Assembly (NCBI GenBank): GCA_002256395.1
Contig: NKJG01000007.1
Location: 62,001-126,000 of the forward strand
Direction of reading: 5' to 3'
Length of the DNA stretch: 64,000 nucleotides
DNA from: Bacteroidetes bacterium B1(2017)
GTDB taxonomy: Bacteria > Bacteroidota > Bacteroidia > UKL13-3
Numbering within the stretch: position 1 is the first letter of the stretch; each line of letters begins with the position of its first letter. Both the position numbers and the translations under genes were made by a program. Under the pieces are notes generated by a model, which saw nothing but the letters and a program-made list of their open reading frames with translations, made no database searches and was not told the origin of the DNA. Positions 56,263-64,000 of this stretch are shown here, piece by piece.

Positions 56263-56590
56263 AAGCGATAGGTTAACTCAGAGTAGAGTTATCGATGTAA
56301 TGTATAGGGATGAGTCATCTTTTTGTTAACTCATTTCAACAAATTTAAGCGATGGGTTAACTTGGAGTAGAGTTATCGATGTAATTTATAGGGATGAGTC
56401 ATCTTCTTGTTAACTCATTTCAACAAATTTAAGCGATGGGTTAACCCAGAGTAGAGTTATCGATGTAATTTATAGGGATGAGTCATCTTCTTGTTAACTC
56501 ATTTCAACAAATTTAAGCGATGAGTTAACCAAGAGTAGAGTTATCGATGTAATTTATAGGAATGAGTCATCTTTTTGTTAACTCATCTCG
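56263..56590. repeat. four tandem 84-bp repeats
   Basis: Units start at 56263, 56347, 56431 and 56515 (exact 84-bp period, the last ending at about 56588). Each begins AAGCGAT, contains ATCGAT, the odd palindrome GATGAGTCATC and ends GTTAACTCAT. GTTAACTCAT of one unit and ATGRGTTAAC of the next pair around a 17-base loop. Changes are few (GTAATGTAT/GTAATTTAT; CTTTTTG/CTTCTTG). 84 is a multiple of three but all frames have stops. Confidence 0.95.
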
Positions 56591-56642
56591 GTAGCGTCCG
56601 ACACCATCCCAAAAATTGTGTAAACTCATTCCCAATTGCAAA

Positions 56643-56678
56643 AAAATACATCCCCGAAATTCTTCGAGGATGTATTTT
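56643..56678 (-). terminator. terminator of the NarL-type regulator gene
   Basis: AAAATACATCC-C-CGAA, loop ATTC, TTCG-A-GGATGTATTTT with a T-run on the reverse strand. A long stem 62 bp after the stop. 56591-56642 is otherwise empty. Confidence 0.8.
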
Positions 56679-56740
56679 AAGATATGAAACATGCTGTCAA
56701 ATTAGCTACTCGCCACTTCTCTCTAACCCACAACTGCCTT

Positions 56741-57361
56741 CTATGCTGCAATAAGTCCAAGGGCAATGCATTGAGATAGCAGGGTGGCAACGTTTCTACA
56801 TTTAAAGCGCTCGCGCAGGTTTTGGATATGTTTGCGTACGGTACCTTCGGCAACAAATAATTGAGTAGAGATTAATTTTACGCTAAAGCCTGCTTGGTAT
56901 AATTGAAGTATTTCTTGCTCGCGTTTACTAATTTTATTTTGGGTTGTGTCTATGACCTTTCCTTTATCACATGCATAATAAGATTTATGCAAGCAAAGAT
57001 GTTCAATGGCCTCTTGTACACAATCGAGGGTATCTAAATAGGTTATAAAACCATCTGTTTTACTTTCTAGGCATATAGATTTATGTTGGCTTAGATTGGC
57101 GTTGGCTATATGCAATATTTTAGCAGTTGGAAATTGGGTTTTGATATTTCTAAGCAAATGGCAAATGGATAAGGAGGAATAGCCATATGTGCCAACCAAA
57201 ATTAGGTCGAATTGATTTTTTCTACCTTGCTTTAAGAACTGTTCTTCTTCAAAAAAGCTAGAAACACTTTGAGTAAAGTGGCATTTTCCTAATTGGTTTT
57301 CATACCCAGCTCTTGCTATTGGTTGGGGTTCAATAATTGCTAAATGTAATTTTGAGTTCAT
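56741..57361 (-). CDS. NarL/LuxR-type regulator with a degenerate receiver
   Basis: 206 residues. C-terminal HTH (KISKREQEILQLYQAGFSVKLIS, recognition segment VAEGTVRKHIQNL) is clear. The N-terminal part has the receiver fold, but where the phosphorylated aspartate should end strand 3 it reads DLILVGTYG, so Gly replaces Asp. It may act without phosphorylation. I chose ATG 57361 (MNSKLHLAIIE); an upstream ATG at 57397 is possible. Its promoter region holds palindromes. Confidence 0.85.
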   Translation of the reverse strand: MNSKLHLAIIEPQPIARAGYENQLGKCHFTQSVSSFFEEEQFLKQGRKNQFDLILVGTYGYSSLSICHLLRNIKTQFPTAKILHIANANLSQHKSICLESKTDGFITYLDTLDCVQEAIEHLCLHKSYYACDKGKVIDTTQNKISKREQEILQLYQAGFSVKLISTQLFVAEGTVRKHIQNLRERFKCRNVATLLSQCIALGLIAA

Positions 57362-57408
57362 AGTAGTAGTGCTATTACACTCGCAAATTGCTCCCATTTA
57401 ATTTAGCT

Positions 57409-57448
57409 ATCTATAGATATACTCACAATTTTTTTAGATAAATATCTA
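57409..57448. promoter_or_regulatory. palindromes upstream of the NarL-type gene
   Basis: ATCTATAGAT (57409-57418, perfect) and TAGATA-AA-TATCTA (57435-57448) share the half-site TATCTA. They lie 48-87 bp upstream of ATG 57361 and could be operators of this or another regulator. Confidence 0.35.
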
Positions 57449-57564
57449 TTGATAGAAAAATATCTAGAACAAGAATCAATTCAATAAAAAATAGAACTCA
57501 CTCTTAAAATTTATGAATGAAGAAACTAACTATCACTACCTAATTTCAAAATTTCACCCCCGCT

Positions 57565-57595
57565 TTTGCAATGAAACATTAATCCTATACATTTG
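57565..57595 (+). promoter_or_regulatory. promoter of the unassigned RNA
   Basis: TTTG (57565-57568), 19 bp, TACATTTG (57588-57595): an exact consensus match. The predicted start, six bases further, is 57601, the first base of the closing stem. Confidence 0.75.
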
Positions 57596-57600
57596 CCACT

Positions 57601-57795
57601 GAAAGGTCGGTGTACTATTTGAAAAAATTAATACCAATTTTAAAACGGCTCAACCACACATCAAAATCAGGCTTTTTTACCTTCGTGGGATTTTTGGTAA
57701 TTTATTACTGGAGACATTAGAAGATTGCGATACCAGTGGAGGCTAAATCCTATTTATTTACGGATTTTTATCAAAAGCCGACCTTTCTTTTTTTT
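57601..57795 (+). ncRNA. candidate structured non-coding RNA of about 195 nt
   Basis: The ends pair perfectly, GAAAGGTCGG (57601-57610) with CCGACCTTTC (57778-57787), followed by eight Ts. Inside are three hairpins: TTACC/GGTAA (57677-57700), ACTGG/CCAGT (57707-57737) and AAATCC/GGATTT (57745-57767). No open frame. Size and closing stem recall 6S RNA, but the branched inside does not clearly fit and I do not assign a class. Confidence 0.65.
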
Positions 57796-57964
57796 CCAAT
57801 CCTAAGCATTTAAGGAGATTCCTTGCCGCAGAAATTAGGTTCAGACCAAATTATTAAAAAAATTACAAGGCCATAGTATTCAGCAGAATACTTGACTATT
57901 TTCACCTAGTAAGGCTCAAATTTGGAGCTCCTGACCCTATTTTTTTTAGGGGAATTTTTTATGA

Positions 57965-59005
<1,041 letters not shown>

Positions 59006-59033
59006 GCTTCTGGCGGCTGGCTTCTAGCAGCTG
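59006..59033. repeat. two 14-bp tandem repeats after gap
   Basis: GCTTCTGGCGGCTG and GCTTCTAGCAGCTG follow each other directly after the gap stop codon. A short low-complexity repeat type related to the AGCCAA-rich stretch at 35143-35170. Confidence 0.6.
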
Positions 59034-59045
59034 GCAATTATATTT

Positions 59046-59079
59046 AAAAACTCTGGTAGATTCTTCTGCCAGAGTTTTT
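59046..59079 (+). terminator. terminator of gap
   Basis: AAAAACTCTGG-T-AGA, loop TTCT, TCT-G-CCAGAGTTTTT followed by more Ts; 41 bp after the stop. Confidence 0.9.
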
Positions 59080-59184
59080 TTTTGTTGGTTCGAACCGAAA
59101 CCTAAGGAGGAAATTAATTTTTCTGGCATTGCTTTTGTAATAAGGTAAACATTCTTAATTTTACCTACTATTAACAACATTACC

Positions 59185-59790
59185 ATGAAATCAAATTTGA
59201 GAGGCCTGATACGTTCAGGTGCAATTTTAGGTTCTTTTATCATTGCATTTTCTGCTTGTAAATCAAAAAAGAACGCTGCCACTCCTATAGAAAAAAATAG
59301 TGGGGCCGTTGAACTAACCGTACCATTTAGCAGTAAAGAATTTTACAGCGACAAAGAAAGCTTTAGAGCCAAGAGTAGCGGCAATAGCCCTGATCAGCCT
59401 ACTGCTAGAAAGATTGCTTTACAAAATGCTAAAAGCGAAATGGCGGGCTTAATTCAAACTACCATTAAAAAAGTTACCGATCAATATACTCAACAAAGAA
59501 CCGTTGGAAACCAAGCCGATTTCAATAATAAATTTGAAGAATTAGCTCGCGAGGTTACTAACCAAGAATTAGTGGATGTAAGAGTTATTGGCGAGAAACT
59601 TTTTAAAGAACAAAACAATACCTACACTTATTGGATTGCCATTGAAGCAAACAAACAAACTGTTATGAATGGTATTGATAAAGGTGTTGCCAACAACAAA
59701 AAGATTGAACAAGATTACGATAAAAAGAAATTTGAAGAAATCTTTAATGCCGAAATGGATAAGCTTGCCAAAGAAAGAGGCGGCAACTAA
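59185..59790 (+). CDS. LPP20-like lipoprotein
   Basis: 201 residues. Lipobox FSAC gives Cys25. Residues 60-165 fit the LPP20 pattern: ARKIALQNAKSEMAGLI, then a strand and TYTYWIAIEANKQTV. The C terminus is charged and helical. The function of LPP20-like proteins outside Helicobacter is unknown. A second LPP20-like gene follows after 100 bp with a terminator between. Confidence 0.75.
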   Translation: MKSNLRGLIRSGAILGSFIIAFSACKSKKNAATPIEKNSGAVELTVPFSSKEFYSDKESFRAKSSGNSPDQPTARKIALQNAKSEMAGLIQTTIKKVTDQYTQQRTVGNQADFNNKFEELAREVTNQELVDVRVIGEKLFKEQNNTYTYWIAIEANKQTVMNGIDKGVANNKKIEQDYDKKKFEEIFNAEMDKLAKERGGN

Positions 59791-59811
59791 TTAGCATCTC
59801 ATACATTTTAT

Positions 59812-59842
59812 AGCAACAAAGTAGCTGCGCTACTTTGTTGCT
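59812..59842 (+). terminator. terminator between the two LPP20-like genes
   Basis: AGCAACAAAGTAGC, loop TGC, GCTACTTTGTTGCT: a perfect 14-bp stem followed by TTTCTT. 49 bp before the next ATG. Confidence 0.8.
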
Positions 59843-59890
59843 TTTCTTAAGCCTACAAACAAAACTCTCCCCAAAGCAAAAACAAATTCT

Positions 59891-61294
59891 ATGAAAACCT
59901 TGCTTCCATATAAATACCTTTTACTTTTATTGCCTTTGGCTTTACTAAGTTGTGGTGTTAGCAAGGATAACTCAAGCAGCTCGCGCAAGCCCGATTGGGT
60001 AGCGCAAAGACCAACTAATACCCAATATTATATTGGAATAGGTTATGCCAGCAAACTTAGTAATGCGGCCGATTTTCAACGTGTAGCTAAAAAAAATGCC
60101 CTCGATGATATGTTGGGCGAAATTAAGGTGAGTGTATCAAGCAACTCAATCCTATCTCAATATCAAAACAACCAAAATTTTAGTCAGCAATTTTTTTCTG
60201 ATACTCGTCTAGTTGCTTCCGAAACTATGGAAGGTTTCCAAGTAATGGACAGTTGGGAAAATAAAACCGAATACTGGATTTATTACCGCATGAACAAGGC
60301 CGATTTTGAGGCCAACAAAAGAAGAAAACTTTTTGAGGCCATCGAAAAATCATTAGACTTGCTATACCGTGCCGATAAATTAAGCCTAAAAACAGAATAT
60401 GTGCAGGCTTTTAAACTTAGAGTTAAGGCAGCAGCCAGCCTTCAAAACTATTTAAATGAATCTATTGAAACCGAATATTACGGTAAGAATGTTTTCTTAT
60501 TAAACGAAATTTTATCTCAGCTTCAAGACCAATTATATTTGGTTCAACTTAAAAGTGAACAACAAAGTTTACAGGCAGTTGCAGGTAAACCTATAGAACA
60601 ACCCATTCAAGTTTCGGCGCGAGTTAAAACCAAAGACTCCCTGAGTGCTGCCTTACCTTACCTACCCTTAAAAATGGAAGGCAATGGCATTCTATTTAGA
60701 GGAAACATACAAACCGAAACCGCCGAAGATGGTTCGGCACAATTTGCCATTGGCCGCATACAAAGCAAGGATCCATTGCAGGTGCTTCAAATAAAAACAG
60801 ATATTGCCAAATTGCTTAAAGGCGATAGCATTAACCCAAGTATGAAAAACCTATTGGTTAATTTAGAGGGACCCATAGCAAACATTAGGGTTAAGATTGA
60901 GCCTATTAAAATTTATATGCAGGCAACTGAGTTGAATTTAGATGCCAAATTAAATTACCCCATATTAACTCCAGCCTTAAAGAAAAAACTAATGGAACAA
61001 GGTTGCACTTTTGTGAACCAAATTAACCAGGCCGATTATGTATTGGAGTTAACTGCCAATACCCAAGACCAAGGCATAATGTGGGGACAAATGTTGCGTT
61101 CGAACCTAGAAATGAGTTTGGTCTTGCGTGATGCACATTCGCAAAACGAATTATATAGAGATGCCAAAGGTGGCGTTCAGGGCTTTCAAACTACCAAAGA
61201 AAAAGCTGGCATTGAAGCCTATCAAACTATGTGTAGCGAAATGATGAACAAGATGTATCCTAACTTAGAACACACCTTGTTTAATGCCGATTAA
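59891..61294 (+). CDS. large LPP20-like lipoprotein
   Basis: 467 residues. Lipobox LLSC gives Cys21. LPP20-like region at about 35-150 (YYIGIGYASKLSNAADFQRVAKKNALDDML, cited in part as GIGYASKLSN; then EYWIYYRMNKADF). The remaining 300 residues are a helical part followed by two beta-rich repeats ending before a region like a CsgG/lipoprotein fold (NQADYVLELTANTQ). Function unknown. The stop abuts the stop of the convergent regulator gene with no base between. Confidence 0.75.
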   Translation: MKTLLPYKYLLLLLPLALLSCGVSKDNSSSSRKPDWVAQRPTNTQYYIGIGYASKLSNAADFQRVAKKNALDDMLGEIKVSVSSNSILSQYQNNQNFSQQFFSDTRLVASETMEGFQVMDSWENKTEYWIYYRMNKADFEANKRRKLFEAIEKSLDLLYRADKLSLKTEYVQAFKLRVKAAASLQNYLNESIETEYYGKNVFLLNEILSQLQDQLYLVQLKSEQQSLQAVAGKPIEQPIQVSARVKTKDSLSAALPYLPLKMEGNGILFRGNIQTETAEDGSAQFAIGRIQSKDPLQVLQIKTDIAKLLKGDSINPSMKNLLVNLEGPIANIRVKIEPIKIYMQATELNLDAKLNYPILTPALKKKLMEQGCTFVNQINQADYVLELTANTQDQGIMWGQMLRSNLEMSLVLRDAHSQNELYRDAKGGVQGFQTTKEKAGIEAYQTMCSEMMNKMYPNLEHTLFNAD

Positions 61295-62014
61295 CTAGAG
61301 GCTCATTAATTCTTTAAACTTTACCGCTTGCCTTCTGCTCACTTCTATTTTGGTTCCATCTTTTAAATAGAATAAGAATCCAGAATTAAAGAAAGGCTCT
61401 ATTTTCTCTAAGAAATTTAGGTTTATTATTTGTTGTCTATTCGCTCTAAAGAATAGCTGTTCGCTTAAGCGTTCATCCAATGAATTTAAGGTGCGATGAA
61501 TAAGCGGCTGGTATTTATCGAAATAAATTTTCGCATAATTACCGGCTGATTCAATCATTCTGATATCTTCTAACTTAACATACCAGCATCTATCGCCATC
61601 GCGAATAAACACCTTTTCATCGGGTTGTAACCTATTGCGTAAACGCTCAGATTTTAACTCATCAATTTGCTTTTTAGCCTTACTAATGGCCTCCCCTAAA
61701 CGGTCTTTCTGAACCGGTTTTAGAAGGTAATCCATGGCGTTTACCTCAAAGGCTTTAATGGCAAACTCATCGTAGGCAGTGGTAAAAATAATGGCGGGCG
61801 TTTCAATTAAATCTTCTAGCAAATCAAAGCCGGTTTTTTCGGGCATTTGAATATCTAGAAAGATTAATTGCGGTTTTAATTTATCAATTAAATCTAGGGC
61901 CTCATCTACGTTAGAGGCCTCGGCTATGATTTGAATTTCTGGAAAATCCTTCAACAAATTTTTCAATCCTTCACGAGCCAATCGCTCATCATCAACAATT
62001 AATGTTTGTATCAT
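61295..62014 (-). CDS. LytTR-family response regulator
   Basis: 239 residues. Receiver with acidic pocket VDDERLA and phospho-acceptor Asp in IFLDIQMPEKTG near 54, Thr in TTAYDE, Lys in LLKPVQ. The LytTR DNA-binding domain (about 138-239) has the ESAGNYAKIYF and FFRANRQQIINL signatures. Its kinase is encoded directly upstream with an ATGA overlap. The targets are unknown. Confidence 0.92.
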   Translation of the reverse strand: MIQTLIVDDERLAREGLKNLLKDFPEIQIIAEASNVDEALDLIDKLKPQLIFLDIQMPEKTGFDLLEDLIETPAIIFTTAYDEFAIKAFEVNAMDYLLKPVQKDRLGEAISKAKKQIDELKSERLRNRLQPDEKVFIRDGDRCWYVKLEDIRMIESAGNYAKIYFDKYQPLIHRTLNSLDERLSEQLFFRANRQQIINLNFLEKIEPFFNSGFLFYLKDGTKIEVSRRQAVKFKELMSL

Positions 62015-63039
62015 AATGGTATATCAATTTGAGTAAGTACTTGGTTGGTAGCTGTATTTTCTATAGAGAAAGAAGCTTGCGTATCATATAGTATTTCGAG
62101 GCGCTCGCGGGTATTTTCAATTCCAAATCCATGTTCATCTGCACTTGGTTCATACCTACCTGTATTTAAAATTTCTATATGCAAATGAAACTTCGTTTGA
62201 GTGCTACTAATTTTCACTTCTCCCCCATTTTTACTTTTTGAGATACCATGTTTCACTGCATTTTCAACCAAAGTTTGCAACATCATAGGGGGTAATTTAG
62301 CCGTTAGCGTTTCTTCTTTTATTTCAAAAATTACATTCAATCGTTCGTCGAACCTAATTTTTTCGATGGCCAAATAATCTCTAACGGTATCTAATTCTTG
62401 CTTTAGGGTAACTGTTTTTTCGCGGCTCATTTGAAGTGAGCTTCTAAGTAAACTGCTTAACCTAGTAATGGCTTCTTTAGAAACAGTAGGATCAATATCT
62501 ACTAAGGTTCTAATGCTATTAAGCGAGTTAAAAAGAAAATGCGGATTGAGCTGCGTTTTGAGATTTTGATATTGATTTTCTTTAATAATAGCCTGCAATT
62601 GGTACTTTACTTTCTCGGCTTCGAGGGAGCGTTCCCAATATTGAAACAAGTGATATACCAAGGCCCAAAGCAAAATATATTTACTCCAATTAAAGAGATA
62701 GTTTAAAATTAAAATGGTATCAATAGGGAATTGGCGTAAAAGTGGAACGGTAATTCTATCGAGGTATACATTTAGGAAAGTTAGCAGAAATGAAACGAAG
62801 CCAATACCAATAACAGCAATTGGAAGCAATTGCCTCATGGGTAAATTAATCCAAGATGTTTTAATAATTACCAAGCGGTATAAATGGGTAAGTAGAATAC
62901 CAGCTAAAAAGTTGATGCCCACATTTAGGATCAGCAATTCATTAAACCCATAGATATTACCATAGCCAATAAACTCTAGGATAACAAAGAGAAACCACCC
63001 ACCAATCTGACAAATCCAATACAGCGTATTCTTTTTCAT
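62011..63039 (-). CDS. LytS/YehU-type sensor histidine kinase
   Basis: 342 residues. Four membrane helices in the first 135 residues, a short coiled linker, then the His_kinase domain with the phosphorylated His in LNPHFLFNSLNSIRTL near 169 and the ATP lid (HGFGIENTRERL near 306). No extracytoplasmic sensor domain, so the signal is probably sensed in the membrane. Partner of the LytTR regulator. Confidence 0.92.
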   Translation of the reverse strand: MKKNTLYWICQIGGWFLFVILEFIGYGNIYGFNELLILNVGINFLAGILLTHLYRLVIIKTSWINLPMRQLLPIAVIGIGFVSFLLTFLNVYLDRITVPLLRQFPIDTILILNYLFNWSKYILLWALVYHLFQYWERSLEAEKVKYQLQAIIKENQYQNLKTQLNPHFLFNSLNSIRTLVDIDPTVSKEAITRLSSLLRSSLQMSREKTVTLKQELDTVRDYLAIEKIRFDERLNVIFEIKEETLTAKLPPMMLQTLVENAVKHGISKSKNGGEVKISSTQTKFHLHIEILNTGRYEPSADEHGFGIENTRERLEILYDTQASFSIENTATNQVLTQIDIPL

Positions 63040-63116
63040 TAGGGTAAAGGTAAAAGATTCGACTCTTTTTTTTAATAGGGACTTACATAAAAGGGTTTGA
63101 GAAGGTATAAGCGCAA

Positions 63117-63151
63117 AAAAAAAGGCCGCACCAAAACTGGTACGGCCTTTT
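63117..63151 (-). terminator. terminator of the atp operon
   Basis: AAAAGGCCG-C-ACC, loop AAAACT, GGT-A-CGGCCTTTT. It lies 19 bp after the atpC stop with T-runs in both directions. Confidence 0.85.
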
Positions 63152-63169
63152 AAGAATAAGTATTTGCAA

Positions 63170-63400
63170 TTAAGCTAGTACAATAACTTTATTGTTAAGT
63201 ACTTCTACTACACCGCCATTTACTTCAAATTCTTCTTTGCCTTCTTTGCTTTTAACCACAATTGTGCCTTTATCAAGGCTAGAAATTAAGGCAGCATGGC
63301 CTTTTAAGATTTGAAACTTACCACCAGTTCCCGGAAGGGTAACCGATTCAATTTCGCCACTAAAAAGGTTTTTGTCGGCAGTTATGATATCTAATTGCAT
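63170..63400 (-). CDS. atpC: ATP synthase epsilon subunit, short form
   Basis: 76 residues. Only the N-terminal beta-sandwich (MQLDIITADKNLFSGEIES to VVEVLNNKVIVLA) is present. The C-terminal helical hairpin that inhibits ATP hydrolysis in E. coli is absent; short forms are frequent in Bacteroidota. The gene is 22 bp behind atpD. Family sure. Confidence 0.93.
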   Translation of the reverse strand: MQLDIITADKNLFSGEIESVTLPGTGGKFQILKGHAALISSLDKGTIVVKSKEGKEEFEVNGGVVEVLNNKVIVLA

Positions 63401-63422
63401 GTAGCTTTATGTTTAGTAATTA

Positions 63423-64000
<578 letters not shown>

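Noticed and set aside
56263..56590. CRISPR array or repeat-protein gene
   Set aside because: The entire 84-bp unit repeats, with no spacers; all six frames contain stop codons (for example TAA in GTTAAC and TAG in AGTAGAG).
57601..57795. Firm assignment as 6S RNA
   Set aside because: Length and closing stem fit, but the interior folds into three hairpins and I could not see the single rod with a central bubble. A covariance search is needed.

Overview
The window is chromosomal DNA of a free-living-type member of the Bacteroidota; I cannot fix the order or genus. The evidence is the gene families (DUF6029 barrel, Omp28-like lipoproteins, DUF4293, DUF3857-transglutaminase proteins, a 1109-residue SecA), the low G+C content, the scarcity of Shine-Dalgarno sites, and promoters of the Bacteroidota type (TTTG, 18-19 bp, TAnnTTTG) in front of all three RNA genes found. 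Most of the window is ordinary core genome; the unusual material is concentrated in the intergenic stretches between 47.7 and 57.8 kb.

0-9 kb: a surface/lipoprotein cluster (DUF6029, Omp28-like, DUF1684, secreted alpha/beta hydrolase), then a reverse-strand group (LysE exporter, PagL-like lipid A deacylase, APC permease, GmhB phosphatase) divergent from a DPM1-like glycosyltransferase. 9-24 kb: forward housekeeping genes secA, deoC, SPOR protein, FAH-family hydrolase, DUF4349 lipoprotein, an SDR, a flavin reductase, msrA, DUF4293, hisS, hutH, nadC, an Omp28-like lipoprotein and xerD. 24-31 kb: a reverse-strand TetR-TolC-HlyD-ATPase-ATPase-permease-permease efflux operon with an operator-like palindrome. 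31-40 kb: fluC-rsgA-dtd-MazG-like chain, SRP RNA on the reverse strand, a DUF4349-like/barrel protein, an acyl-CoA carboxylase beta subunit and a DUF3857/transglutaminase/DUF2569 protein. 40-48 kb: a bacterial alpha-2-macroglobulin with an intact thioester motif paired with penicillin-binding protein 1C.

48-58 kb: a single-domain Y1 (HUH) transposase of the RAYT type sits between two copies, in the same orientation, of a palindrome module. The right copy has expanded into ten tandem 46-47 bp hairpin units; the left has one. Then come gpsA, pnp, rpsO, an alpha/beta hydrolase, tRNA-Glu with an inverted copy of its 3' end about 80 bp downstream, a GC-rich repeat island, a lipoprotein, a 159-residue orphan protein preceded by a long stem-loop, four tandem 84-bp repeats, a NarL-type regulator that lacks the receiver aspartate, and an unassigned structured RNA of about 195 nt with its own promoter and terminator.

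58-64 kb: gap, two LPP20-like lipoproteins, a LytTR/LytS-type two-component pair, and the end of an ATP synthase operon (atpC short form, atpD cut by the window edge). The strongest candidates for a little-described system are the RAYT module with its expanded array, and the new RNA upstream of gap.
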